17,808 bases of DNA from Berkiella sp050247135 (lineage in GTDB: Bacteria > Pseudomonadota > Gammaproteobacteria > Berkiellales > Berkiellaceae): NCBI GenBank assembly GCA_050247135.1, contig JBFWUT010000049.1, positions 1 to 17,808 on the forward strand. Direction: 5' to 3'. Every line of letters starts with the position of its first letter. Positions within the stretch are counted from its first letter, which is position 1. Shown piece after piece: positions 7,261-16,870 of this stretch. Under the pieces are notes generated by a model, which was not told the DNA's origin, ran no database searches, and saw only the letters and a list, made by a program, of their open reading frames with translations. The translations under genes were made by a program, and so were the position numbers.

Positions 7261-8733
7261 ATGAACGCCACAACCATTATTGCCTTTGCCGGATACCTGT
7301 TAATCATTGTAACCATCGCCTTGGTTGCTTACCGGATCACCCGTAATCTTTCTGACTTTGTCCTAGGTGGCCGACAACTCGGCGGCCCAGTGGCTGCGCT
7401 CTCTGCCGGCGCTTCTGACATGAGTGCCTGGTTATTGTTGGGATTGCCGGGTGCTGTCTTTGTGCTCGGGTTAAACCAAATCTGGCTCCCCATCGGTCTG
7501 ACGCTAGGGGCATTTTTGAGTTGGCGCTTTTTGGCTAAGCCATTGCGGGTGTTTTCTGAAATTGCTAATGATTCTCTAACCGTTCCCTCTTTCTTGGATA
7601 ATCGATTCTTTGACAGTAGCGGGATCATCCGTGTTTCGCTCGCTCTGGTAACGCTATTCTTCTTTGCTTTCTACACCGCATCGGGCCTTGTGGGGGGAGC
7701 CATGCTGTTAGAACGTTTTAATCTTACCTACGAGCAGGCTTTGTTGCTTGGCACGGCCATTATCGTGGCTTACACCTTTATTGGCGGGTTCTTAGCGGTC
7801 AGCTGGACCGACTTTTTCCAAGGCACGTTAATGTTCATCTGCTTGATAGTTGTGCCATTTGTTGGTGCGCATGAGTTAGGGGGGTGGAGCAAGCTGCTGG
7901 AAAATGTGGCGCAATATGGTGAGCACCGGCTTAACCCCTTAACCGATTTTAGCGCATTGTTACTGGTGAACTTGTTTGGTTGGGGGCTGGGTTACTTCGG
8001 CACGCCTCATATTTTAGTGCGTTTTATGGCCGTTCGGACCACGAAAGATATCACCATTGCGCGAAGGATTTGTATTTCTTGGATGAGTCTTTCAATGTTA
8101 GGTGCTGTACTAACAGGATTTGTCGGTATAGCGTTCTTCAGCGAGCAGAATATTGATCCTGAAGCCGTTTTTATTCTCTTCTCACATCGATTATTCTCGC
8201 CTTGGTTGGCGGGCATTTTATTCGCAGCGATTTTATCGTCCATTATGTGTGCCATCGATTCACAGATGCTAGCTTCTACCAGCGCGCTTACCGAAGATAT
8301 TTATCATCGCATTTTTCGTAAAAAAGCCAGTCAGCGCGAATTAGTATGGGTCGGGCGAATTGGGATAGTGGTGATTGCAACCATAGCTATGCTCATGGCA
8401 ACCCATCCTGAGAGTAATGTGATTAATCTCGTCGCCTTTGCTTGGGCAGGATTGGGCGCTTCGTTTGGGCCTTGTGTTATCGGCGCCTTATACTGGCGCC
8501 GCATGACACGACGTGGTGCAATTTGCGGTATTGTGTTAGGCTCGCTCACCATTATTTTATGGAAGGCTTTTGCCATAAAAACAGGACTATTAGCCCTCTA
8601 TGAAATTATCCCAGGATTTTTCATGGGAGCGCTCGGGGTCATTGTAGGCAGCTTATTAGATGAAAAGCCGCCTGAAGAAATCACCCTGCAATTTGATAAA
8701 GCATGGCAGTTAATAAATAATTCGGGTGATTAA
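7261..8733 (+). CDS. putP: Sodium/proline symporter (SSS family)
   Basis: Inner-membrane Na+/L-proline symporter of the solute:sodium symporter family. The 490 residues are close to the 502 of E. coli PutP and consistent with the family's 13 membrane segments. Signatures include YRITRNLSDFVLGGRQLG, then ALSAGASDMSAWLLLGLPGA, where D53 and S55 correspond to Na+-binding D55 and S57 of E. coli PutP. YTFIGGFLAVSWTDFFQG follows, and later AIDSQMLASTSALTEDIY, the Ser/Thr cation-site region. The context settles the substrate: putA follows with one base between this stop and the preferred putA start. There is no good Shine-Dalgarno before ATG 7261, so translation may be modest or the start slightly different; no better in-frame ATG is visible upstream. 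Imported proline is probably passed to PutA as carbon, nitrogen and energy source. Confidence 0.95.
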   Translation: MNATTIIAFAGYLLIIVTIALVAYRITRNLSDFVLGGRQLGGPVAALSAGASDMSAWLLLGLPGAVFVLGLNQIWLPIGLTLGAFLSWRFLAKPLRVFSEIANDSLTVPSFLDNRFFDSSGIIRVSLALVTLFFFAFYTASGLVGGAMLLERFNLTYEQALLLGTAIIVAYTFIGGFLAVSWTDFFQGTLMFICLIVVPFVGAHELGGWSKLLENVAQYGEHRLNPLTDFSALLLVNLFGWGLGYFGTPHILVRFMAVRTTKDITIARRICISWMSLSMLGAVLTGFVGIAFFSEQNIDPEAVFILFSHRLFSPWLAGILFAAILSSIMCAIDSQMLASTSALTEDIYHRIFRKKASQRELVWVGRIGIVVIATIAMLMATHPESNVINLVAFAWAGLGASFGPCVIGALYWRRMTRRGAICGIVLGSLTIILWKAFAIKTGLLALYEIIPGFFMGALGVIVGSLLDEKPPEEITLQFDKAWQLINNSGD

Positions 8734-8734
8734 G

Positions 8735-11700
8735 ATGACTGAGGTCAATAAAGCTTTTCACGCAATCGATAACCGTTATCGAATGGACGAAACGGCCTGT
8801 GTACAAGAATTATTAAAAGATGCAAAACTGCCACAACCCTTGTTCCATGCCGTGCAAGAAAAAGCTCGCGGGTTGGTTAGCAAAGTAAGGCAAAAGCGTC
8901 TTTCCCAAAGCGGTATTGATGCCTTCATGTTCCAATACGATTTGTCCAGTGAAGAAGGCATTGCCCTCATGTGCTTAGCCGAAGCACTGCTAAGGATCCC
9001 CGATAAAGATACCGTTGATAGCTTAATCCGTGACAAACTCGCCCAAGGCAACTGGCAGGCCCATGCAGGTAAAAGCCACTCTCTTTTTGTAAATGCGGCA
9101 ACTTGGGCGCTCATGTTAACCGGCAAAATTATTGATATTCCACCCAAGCATCAACGTGAGGCACAAGAAAATACCTTAACGATGGCTTTAAAAAGATTGG
9201 CCAACTTTGGGGGCGAACCGATTGTTCGCAAAGCTATCAACCAAGCCATGAAGATCTTGGGTCGTCAATTCGTGATGGGGCGTACGATTAATGGCGCCAT
9301 AAAACGGTCTCGTCGTAAAGAAGAAAAGGGTTATCGTTATTCATTCGATATGCTCGGCGAGGCTGCTTTTACCCAAGCCGACGCAGAAAAATATTTTATC
9401 GCTTACCAAAAAGCGATTGCGGCGGTTGGTGAGGCAAGTCAAGGAAGAGGTCCGGTTAAAGGACCGGGGATTTCAGTTAAATTATCCGCTTTACATCCAC
9501 GCTACTGTATTGCCAAGCGCGAACGCCTTCATCAAGAATTATTGCCAAAACTCATCGAACTCGTTAAACAAGCAAAAGCCGCCAACATGGGTTTAACGAT
9601 TGATGCTGAAGAAGCACATAGCTTAATGATTTCTCTAGAACTCATTGAAGCGGTTATGGATAGTGGCGTGATTGGTGAGTGGCAAGGCTTTGGTATAGCT
9701 GTACAGGCTTATCAAAAGCGTGCGCCGAGTGTCTTAGATTGGCTGATTGCTAAAGCTAGGAAGACCCAGCAGCGTTTAATGATCCGTTTAGTGAAAGGGG
9801 CTTACTGGGATACAGAGATTAAGCTAGCACAAGTGCAAGGTTTAGAAGGCTATCCCGTCTTTACCCGTAAAATAGCGACCGATGTGAACTATATTGTTTG
9901 CGCCAAACGAATGCTGCAAGCTCCCGATGCGATTTACCCACAGTTTGCGACCCACAATGCATTATCTCTTTCCATTGTTTATGAATTAGCCAAGGAATAT
10001 GGCGTTCATGACTATGAATTCCAATGTTTACATGGCATGGGTGATGCGCTCTATGATGAAATTGTGATGGATGCGCATGATCCTAAACCGTGTCGCGTGT
10101 ATGCACCAGTGGGTACTCATGAAGAATTACTGGCCTATTTAGTACGACGCTTATTAGAAAATGGTGCTAATAGCTCTTTTGTGAATCGTATTGTTGATGA
10201 GAAATTACCTATCGAAGAGATGATTGTGAACCCTGTCGACAAATTAGCAGAGCTGACAGTCAAACCCCATCCAGGAATTCCTTTGCCGATTGATTTGTAT
10301 CAACCGGCAAGAGCTAATTCTAAAGGACTGGACCTGAATCGCGAGTCGAGTTTTTTACCTGTGCTAGAGCGAATCGAACACCATAAAAATACGCTGTATA
10401 GCGCAGCGCCGACCACCATGGCATTGGGAATAGCACGCACGATTAATGATAGATTTTCTCCCATTGATCGTCAGCATCATCTAGGTAAAGTCACTCAAGC
10501 TCACCAAGAGGATGTGCAAGAGACATTAAAACTGGCTACTAAAGCTTTTCCTCAGTGGCAACTAACGCAGGCCACCAAACGTGCCCACTATTTAGAAAAA
10601 ATGGCAGCCTTATTAGAAAAACATGCCATTGAATTTTATAGCTTGCTGATGTTCGAAGGGGGGAAAACCCTAGACGATGCGGTGAGCGAAGTGCGAGAAG
10701 CCATTGATTTTTGTTATTACTATGCATTGCAAGCTAAATTACATTTTCAAGAGCCACAAACATTAACGGGGCCTACCGGTGAGTTGAACCAACTCAGTTT
10801 ACATGGGCGGGGTGTGATTGCTTGCATTAGTCCATGGAATTTTCCTCTAGCCATATTCTTGGGACAAGTCACAGCCTCGCTTGCTGCGGGTAACTGTGTG
10901 GTTGCCAAACCGGCAAGCCAAACCGCATTAATTGGCGCCAAAGCCGTTGAATTGCTGCATGAAGCGGGTTTCCCTAAAGAGGTGGTACAGTTATTACCCG
11001 GTAGTGGTCAAGTGGTGGGTAATGCATTGGTTGTCGATCCGCGAATTGCGGGCGTTGTATTTACAGGTTCAACCGATACGGCGCATGATATCAATCAAAA
11101 ATTAGCAGCACGCAAAGGCCCCATCGTGCCATTTATTGCTGAAACGGGTGGCCAAAATGCCATGATTGTGGATTCCAGTGCCCTTTGCGAACAAGTCACT
11201 CAAGATGTCATCGCTTCAGCATTTCGGAGTGCGGGACAACGATGTTCTGCATTGCGCGTATTATTTGTGCAAGAAGAAGTTGCGGACAAAGTACTGACGA
11301 TGATTCAAGGAGCGATGGCTGAATTAACGGTGGGTAATCCCCAGTTGTTATCAACCGATGTTGGTCCTGTCATTGATGAATCGGCGCAAAAGCAGCTTAT
11401 GGCTCATGCCTTAAAAATGAAAGACAAAGCGAAATTATTAATGGAAGTGACCTTAAGTGAGGGATGTGAAAAAGGCACTTTCTTAGCGCCACGTCTATTT
11501 GAGATCCCAAGTCTTGATATGTTAACTGAAGAAGTGTTTGGCCCAATCCTTCATGTCGTGCGCTACCAGCGCAATCAACTAGATGATGTGATTGCGCAAA
11601 TTAACCGCACAGGTTATGGCCTTACCATGGGGATCCATAGTCGCATCAATGAAAATATAGATTATATTCGCGAGAGAGTACGAGTCGGTAATCTTTACGT

Positions 11701-11884
11701 GAACCGTAACATGATTGGTGCGGTAGTGGGGGTACAACCCTTTGGCGGCGAAGGCTTATCCGGCACAGGTCCTAAAGCAGGTGGCCCTCATTACCTGCCG
11801 CGTTTAGCAACTGAGCGCACCGTGTCTATTAATACCACAGCATCCGGTGGCAACGCTTCTTTAATGTCGCTCACCGAATCTTAA
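8735..11884 (+). CDS. putA: Bifunctional proline dehydrogenase / L-glutamate gamma-semialdehyde dehydrogenase, short form
   Basis: Oxidises proline to P5C with FAD (electrons to quinone at the membrane), then glutamate semialdehyde to glutamate with NAD+. Using ATG 8735 it has 1049 residues. GGGTG at 8724-8728 is well placed for this start; an in-frame GTG at 8726 overlaps putP and would add three residues. An N-terminal helical arm is followed by the proline dehydrogenase barrel: DAEEAHSLM at 290, YWDTEIKLAQ at 357, ATHNALS, HGMGDALYDE and substrate arginines R471/R472 in RRLLENGANSSF. The aldehyde dehydrogenase domain shows SPWNFPLAIFLGQV, catalytic Glu803 in AETGGQNA and Cys837 in SAGQRCSALR. 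E. coli PutA (1320 residues) has a ribbon-helix-helix domain of about 50 residues at the N-terminus and a C-terminal extra domain. Both are absent here, making this a type A PutA that cannot repress its own operon. It is translationally coupled to putP. Confidence 0.96.
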   Translation: MTEVNKAFHAIDNRYRMDETACVQELLKDAKLPQPLFHAVQEKARGLVSKVRQKRLSQSGIDAFMFQYDLSSEEGIALMCLAEALLRIPDKDTVDSLIRDKLAQGNWQAHAGKSHSLFVNAATWALMLTGKIIDIPPKHQREAQENTLTMALKRLANFGGEPIVRKAINQAMKILGRQFVMGRTINGAIKRSRRKEEKGYRYSFDMLGEAAFTQADAEKYFIAYQKAIAAVGEASQGRGPVKGPGISVKLSALHPRYCIAKRERLHQELLPKLIELVKQAKAANMGLTIDAEEAHSLMISLELIEAVMDSGVIGEWQGFGIAVQAYQKRAPSVLDWLIAKARKTQQRLMIRLVKGAYWDTEIKLAQVQGLEGYPVFTRKIATDVNYIVCAKRMLQAPDAIYPQFATHNALSLSIVYELAKEYGVHDYEFQCLHGMGDALYDEIVMDAHDPKPCRVYAPVGTHEELLAYLVRRLLENGANSSFVNRIVDEKLPIEEMIVNPVDKLAELTVKPHPGIPLPIDLYQPARANSKGLDLNRESSFLPVLERIEHHKNTLYSAAPTTMALGIARTINDRFSPIDRQHHLGKVTQAHQEDVQETLKLATKAFPQWQLTQATKRAHYLEKMAALLEKHAIEFYSLLMFEGGKTLDDAVSEVREAIDFCYYYALQAKLHFQEPQTLTGPTGELNQLSLHGRGVIACISPWNFPLAIFLGQVTASLAAGNCVVAKPASQTALIGAKAVELLHEAGFPKEVVQLLPGSGQVVGNALVVDPRIAGVVFTGSTDTAHDINQKLAARKGPIVPFIAETGGQNAMIVDSSALCEQVTQDVIASAFRSAGQRCSALRVLFVQEEVADKVLTMIQGAMAELTVGNPQLLSTDVGPVIDESAQKQLMAHALKMKDKAKLLMEVTLSEGCEKGTFLAPRLFEIPSLDMLTEEVFGPILHVVRYQRNQLDDVIAQINRTGYGLTMGIHSRINENIDYIRERVRVGNLYVNRNMIGAVVGVQPFGGEGLSGTGPKAGGPHYLPRLATERTVSINTTASGGNASLMSLTES

Positions 11885-12092
11885 GTCCTTCTGGGATTTA
11901 TTTCCCGACCTACTGTAAATTTGCCATGTATTTTTAGTCAGCTATGTAAGATAATATCAAATGTAGATCTCGATTCTGCGAATGTTTGCATACACACGCA
12001 GATTGGCTCTTATGGAACTATTTATATAGACAGGAGTCAACCCAATAAAGCTCGTCGAATGTAAGGGAAAGAACGGGTAACTACAAAAAACT

Positions 12093-12100
12093 GGGGGAGA
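12093..12100 (+). promoter_or_regulatory. Strong ribosome binding site of the giant cysteine-rich gene
   Basis: GGGGGAGA two bases before ATG 12103; the effective SD core GGGGG/GGAG sits 4-8 bases upstream. The preceding 218-bp gap (11885-12102) holds no gene. TATATA at 12023-12028 could be a -10, but I see no clear -35. Confidence 0.65.
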
Positions 12101-12102
12101 CC

Positions 12103-15100
12103 ATGTTTAACAAAAACAATGGCGGTGAAGACGATAAAAAAGATCGCCTAGCAGAAAATGATAATCGTCACCTAAACCTACCTAAACATGACCATGCTTC
12201 AATTAAAGAGGATACCCCCCAATTACAACGGAGTATGCAGCCTACCGTTGAGGACCGCACCTCAGAGTTTCCTTTTCACCTTCATTTAGCACAAGCAGAT
12301 AATTCAGATGTTCAAGGCGCTCCTGTAGAAAACGTCGATTCTAGTGGTGAAGTGAAAACGGTCACCGAAGTAGTTGAAGTAGGAGAAATGACCGAAATAG
12401 ATGAAATTGTGGCAGCAGATGATGATCCTGCACCCGAAGATCCTGGTGTGATGTTGCTACCCGTTTTAGAAGAAGAGTCTGTTCGGATCCAAGTCACAAG
12501 AACAATCAAAGTTCCTGATGATGATGGCTCTCAAGATTTATATCGAATCCATCATATGAATAAAGGTGGGGTGCAAGATGTCCCTCGTGACTTAGGCATT
12601 CCCCCGGTTGAATATCCTTTACCCAGGGTAGAACCCACCGTACTACCTAAGGCCACACTAGCTGAGTCTACCTGTTGCAGCTATCAAGTTGAAATCAAAT
12701 TAGATATTAAGCTCTTGTATTTGGGTGAATATCATTGCAATTACGGTTGTGGCTATGGCTATGGAGAGACAGGTCGTGGCGGCTATGCAGCCGCATACAG
12801 TGAAGGTTATTCGTGGCAAGGTGCTAATGATTGTTGCAAACCCTATGAAGTCCCTCCTGAACCTGTGCCCAATTATTCGATTGTTTTTCATAATTGCAAT
12901 GGTGAACAATGGTTAGATTTAACCATTTGTGATGTTAAAGGTCAGATACCGGCGATTGCCGCGTTTGCTGATTCTGGAGACTGCGGTTGTAATAGTCAAT
13001 ATCAATCGAGTTATGATGACTGTTGCACGACTTATAAAATCGAAATACCCGCAGAATTTGGTTTAGATTGTGATTGCCAGCTTACCCTCCAAACCGATCA
13101 ACTCTTTATTTCAAGTCCCTGGGATCTCATTTACAGCAATAGCCATTTTATTGACTGTCATGGAGTTTGCTATGAATTGACAGTTGAAAAAAATGGAAAT
13201 GAGGGGAGCGGTACATTTTTTACACAAAGTATTATCGGCTACGGTGAGTGTCAGCCAACATTTGTGTTAGAACGCTGCGAATGTATTGATGAGCCGGTGC
13301 AAATTTCGTTGGTTAACAATGTTTGTGAAGGTGCTTACACTTCAGGTAGCACTTTTTATAGTGACGGATATTATTTCAATTTTGCATTTTCCAGTGGTGA
13401 TTTTAATCATGATGGTCAAAATGATAGCTACCTTACCTTTAACTTTTATAACAGTGCTGATTCAGGCTCAGGTGGCCTGACGACTATCATCGAACTACCT
13501 TCAGGTGTGAATTGTGCTTGCCCAATTAATGAAATTGTTTTTGATGAGAGTGACTTTTTAAACTATGTACAACAAGTTACTAACTATGGTAGTACTGCTT
13601 TAACTTCACAAGAAGTGTTAACCTTCTTTTCAAATAATGGTTTCTTTGAAGATTGTCATAATCAATGCTATGAACTCAATCTTGTTGAATATACAGTCAC
13701 AGATGGTTCATCTGGCTATACCACATACAGTTACGAAGCTCAAGAATGCGATGAGTGTGAGCATGATCCCATCGATATTACCTTTAGCTGTGATTTGGTC
13801 GATAGATTTAATAGCTGGGTCATGAATGTAGCACCAGGCTCGTTTAATCCCTTCCAGTTCTTCACTGAAAATGTCAGTTTATCTTATGTTAATTGCGAAG
13901 GTGCTTCATTTGTTGAATTGAATTTTCCCTTTGTAACTTATGAAGTTGATTGTGGCTGGTATGCTACTGAAAATCAAACAATTCGGATAGATGTTCCAGA
14001 TGATTTAAATATCTGTTTCGATGACTTTCTACAAGCCGTATTCGACCCTAAAGAACTGTATAAAGAATATCAAGATAGCTGCTACAGCGCAGGTTACGAT
14101 ATTTCGAATGTGGTTTATGAAGCGCTTAATAATGGCGAACTGCACTTTAGAAACTGGAAAAGTGGTGAGGAATACGAAGTCAATTGGAATTCTTGTACCG
14201 GCAGCTATGTGATTGAATCAGCCAGTTGTGCTGAGAGCATTTGCATTGATCTTGTGAATTCGCCCTGTGTTCAAGATGAATTTCAAACCTATTCACTCAT
14301 TTCGAATTCAGGCTATGGCTATGGCGGATGCTGTGATGGCGAGTGTCAAACAAGTTATAGCTATTACACAGAGTGTGCTAGCGTGGATTTTGAACTGACT
14401 TTTTATTCGGGCAATGGCCCCTACATCGAATTTTATTATTATGTTGATAATTTTGAAGGTGCCGTATACGAAGATTCAGTTAGTATAAATGCTTTTAATC
14501 TCGATACAGCTTTAGGTTGTACCAACCCGATAGAAAGCTTTGTTTTTGATGAAAGTGATTTTATCTCCTACTTACAATCCATTTGCGAAAGCGGTGGCTC
14601 CTCGGAGATCACAGGGCAAAATATCCTTGATTTCTTCTCCAATAACGGCATGTTTGAAGATTGTTATGGCAACTGTTATGAGATCAATGCCCTCTTTGGG
14701 GATTTCTTTAACACTTTGGTTGTCGATCCTAATGTCTATATATTAGAACCTTGCACTGATTGCACTCACACACCTATCGCATTGAGTCTTGATGACTGCG
14801 AACCGGTGCCAACATTTGCAGCAGTCCAAGGTCAAGGTGATAGTGATGCGGATAAGTTGGCCTATTTCTCGTATTTGTATAACATGCAATATGTTAATTG
14901 TAACGGGGCTAGCTTTGTTGAATTTACTTATTTCTGTAATAACAGCTGTGAAGAAGCCTGCAAATACAATTCTTTCCCACCGTGCGAGCAAACCATACGT
15001 ATTACTGTACCAGAAGAAGTGTACGGGCATGGCTGTTATGGTTCAGGAAGTATTGAATACAACATTTCAGAAATTTTACCTTCAAATGATGATCTCAGCA

Positions 15101-16869
15101 GCTTAATTAATAGTCTCATTTTGGATCGTGACTTTATTACCGATTTCTTTGATCCGCAGTTCAGTGATTATTGTGGTAATATCAGTTATGAAATTCCTTG
15201 TGATTGGGGTACCGATTTCCTCAACTATCTCCTCCAAAGTGACAGTAAGTTTAAAACAGACAGCGGTATTTGCTATGAAGTGTCGCAAAATTATTGTGGT
15301 GATTACGAATTACAATTAGGATTTGATCCTGTCGTATTGCATGATACCGGTGGTGTCAGCAGCAGTGTCTATGAAGCAACCTTCCTAGTGGTGGATTGTG
15401 ATGATTGCTGTGATGGTGGCAGTCAACCTTTCTTATTAGGATTAGGGTTAAACTCAGATTATACCGCTGATAATGAAGTCTTTGTGGGTGATAAAATCTA
15501 TTTACCACAAGAGTTTGATTGCGATTGTGTGATTGATCCTTGTGGTTTTAATTTAATCTATGATAATTACGGTTCTGGGATCTCACAAGTGGAAGGTTTT
15601 GTGTTTGATGTCACCTGCGGCGAAGATAAATTTGACTATAAATGGACAGTCGATGATGGTTGGACGGTGACACCTTGCTGCGAAGATGTGCCAGTGACTA
15701 TCGATACCGGTATTTCAGGTTTTGGTTATAGTACAGATGGCTTCAGTAACGCCTATTTTAATGATGGTAATTCGATTAGTGGTGACATTTCAATAGTGGA
15801 TGGCGGAACAGGGAATACATATGAGAATAACTTCGATTTTCATTTCACGTATACGCATTGTGATGTCGATCATGATGGCAATACTGATAGCTTTATGAAT
15901 TTTATTTTTAACAATACGTTTACGACATATGATAGCTCGGGTTCGTCTTCAATATCTTTAACAGCTGATAACACCCAAATAGATGTTACACAGTCTGTTC
16001 CAGATTGCTGCAACTTAACCCTAACGTTAGATTTTGATACATTTGGTGGCACTATCAATACTTTGATTATGGATAATCCCAATATTCTATTGGACACGCA
16101 ACAAATGCTAGATTACCTGAACTCAGATTTTGCTATTTTCAGTGATTGCAATGCAAACACCTTTTCAATCGTTAATGTCGGTGCTGGCAAATTTGAACTA
16201 CAAGACTATGCTACCGTGACGCCGGTGGTTCTTGATTTATCAGGGAATGGTATACATTTAACAAGCGCCGCTAATGGTGTGCAATATGACATGAATCATG
16301 ACGGTGTGAAAGATCAAAGTGCTTGGATAGGCGAAGGTAATGGGCTGTTGGTATACGATGCCGACCAAAATCAGACGGTCTCTAATGCAAGTGAGTTTAT
16401 TCTAGCCGATCACGTTGCTGGCGCTAAAACCGATATGGAAGCTTTACGTTTAGGTTTTGATAGTAATCATGATAATGCTTTTGACCAAAAAGATGCTGCT
16501 TGGGATCTGTTTGGTATTTGGCAAGACGTGAATAAAGATGGCGTGGTTGATAATGGTGAATACCATAGCTTAGCGCAAATGGGTATTGCCAGCATTGATT
16601 TGGCTGCAAACGATACCAAGTCAGTTGAGAGTGGCAATCTCATTCATGGTATGTCAACTTTCACTTGGGCTGATGGTTCTAAAGGGGCCGTAGCTGACGT
16701 GGCGCTTCATTATGAGGACGTTGTTCAAGTGCATAATGATACTGCTGTGACTGATCCATCTGTTTCTAACCCAACGGTCGATCAAGCCCACGCGGTTGCG
16801 CAAAATGACCCCGTGGTGCAATCAACGATTGATCAATTAGCGCATCAGGCAGCGGTGGCGACAGCGTAG
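12103..16869 (+). CDS. Giant cysteine-rich repeat protein with C-terminal RTX-type calcium-binding domain, probable type I secretion substrate
   Basis: 1588 residues; no named family recognised for the bulk. Residues 1-190 are acidic, charged and Cys-free, with no signal peptide. Residues 191-1349 hold about 69 cysteines (hand count), many as CC, CxC or DCxC pairs, plus Gly/Tyr patches such as YGCGYGYGE. Modules repeat about every 335 residues: FDESDF at 480 and 815; FEDC.x.CYE at 518/522 and 854/858; YVNC.GASFVE at 598 and 933; QTIRI at 625 and 963. Weaker copies are at 352/356, 1057 and 1349. DxxHDGxxDS loops at 433-442 and 1254-1263 look calcium-binding. Residues 1375-1500 (VVLDLSGNGIHLTS onward) match the Asp-rich EF-hand-like domain common in hemolysin-type secreted proteins, with loops at 1396, 1453 and a perfect DVNKDGVVDNGE at 1475-1486. 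Lack of a signal peptide plus this domain suggests type I secretion to the surface or medium. Adhesin, matrix protein or effector roles are all possible. Confidence 0.85.
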   Translation: MFNKNNGGEDDKKDRLAENDNRHLNLPKHDHASIKEDTPQLQRSMQPTVEDRTSEFPFHLHLAQADNSDVQGAPVENVDSSGEVKTVTEVVEVGEMTEIDEIVAADDDPAPEDPGVMLLPVLEEESVRIQVTRTIKVPDDDGSQDLYRIHHMNKGGVQDVPRDLGIPPVEYPLPRVEPTVLPKATLAESTCCSYQVEIKLDIKLLYLGEYHCNYGCGYGYGETGRGGYAAAYSEGYSWQGANDCCKPYEVPPEPVPNYSIVFHNCNGEQWLDLTICDVKGQIPAIAAFADSGDCGCNSQYQSSYDDCCTTYKIEIPAEFGLDCDCQLTLQTDQLFISSPWDLIYSNSHFIDCHGVCYELTVEKNGNEGSGTFFTQSIIGYGECQPTFVLERCECIDEPVQISLVNNVCEGAYTSGSTFYSDGYYFNFAFSSGDFNHDGQNDSYLTFNFYNSADSGSGGLTTIIELPSGVNCACPINEIVFDESDFLNYVQQVTNYGSTALTSQEVLTFFSNNGFFEDCHNQCYELNLVEYTVTDGSSGYTTYSYEAQECDECEHDPIDITFSCDLVDRFNSWVMNVAPGSFNPFQFFTENVSLSYVNCEGASFVELNFPFVTYEVDCGWYATENQTIRIDVPDDLNICFDDFLQAVFDPKELYKEYQDSCYSAGYDISNVVYEALNNGELHFRNWKSGEEYEVNWNSCTGSYVIESASCAESICIDLVNSPCVQDEFQTYSLISNSGYGYGGCCDGECQTSYSYYTECASVDFELTFYSGNGPYIEFYYYVDNFEGAVYEDSVSINAFNLDTALGCTNPIESFVFDESDFISYLQSICESGGSSEITGQNILDFFSNNGMFEDCYGNCYEINALFGDFFNTLVVDPNVYILEPCTDCTHTPIALSLDDCEPVPTFAAVQGQGDSDADKLAYFSYLYNMQYVNCNGASFVEFTYFCNNSCEEACKYNSFPPCEQTIRITVPEEVYGHGCYGSGSIEYNISEILPSNDDLSSLINSLILDRDFITDFFDPQFSDYCGNISYEIPCDWGTDFLNYLLQSDSKFKTDSGICYEVSQNYCGDYELQLGFDPVVLHDTGGVSSSVYEATFLVVDCDDCCDGGSQPFLLGLGLNSDYTADNEVFVGDKIYLPQEFDCDCVIDPCGFNLIYDNYGSGISQVEGFVFDVTCGEDKFDYKWTVDDGWTVTPCCEDVPVTIDTGISGFGYSTDGFSNAYFNDGNSISGDISIVDGGTGNTYENNFDFHFTYTHCDVDHDGNTDSFMNFIFNNTFTTYDSSGSSSISLTADNTQIDVTQSVPDCCNLTLTLDFDTFGGTINTLIMDNPNILLDTQQMLDYLNSDFAIFSDCNANTFSIVNVGAGKFELQDYATVTPVVLDLSGNGIHLTSAANGVQYDMNHDGVKDQSAWIGEGNGLLVYDADQNQTVSNASEFILADHVAGAKTDMEALRLGFDSNHDNAFDQKDAAWDLFGIWQDVNKDGVVDNGEYHSLAQMGIASIDLAANDTKSVESGNLIHGMSTFTWADGSKGAVADVALHYEDVVQVHNDTAVTDPSVSNPTVDQAHAVAQNDPVVQSTIDQLAHQAAVATA

Positions 16870-16870
16870 G

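Noticed and set aside
11885..12102. Terminator or promoter in the gap after putA
   Set aside because: GGGATTTATTTCCC forms only a 4-bp stem with no T-tract, and TATATA at 12023 lacks a partner -35; neither is strong enough to annotate.
12725..15319. Several 60-105-codon frames within the giant gene (for example 14789-15106 + and 14743-15030 -)
   Set aside because: They are out of frame with a continuous 1588-codon gene that has a clear start and conserved modules. Their long length reflects the AT-rich, repetitive composition.
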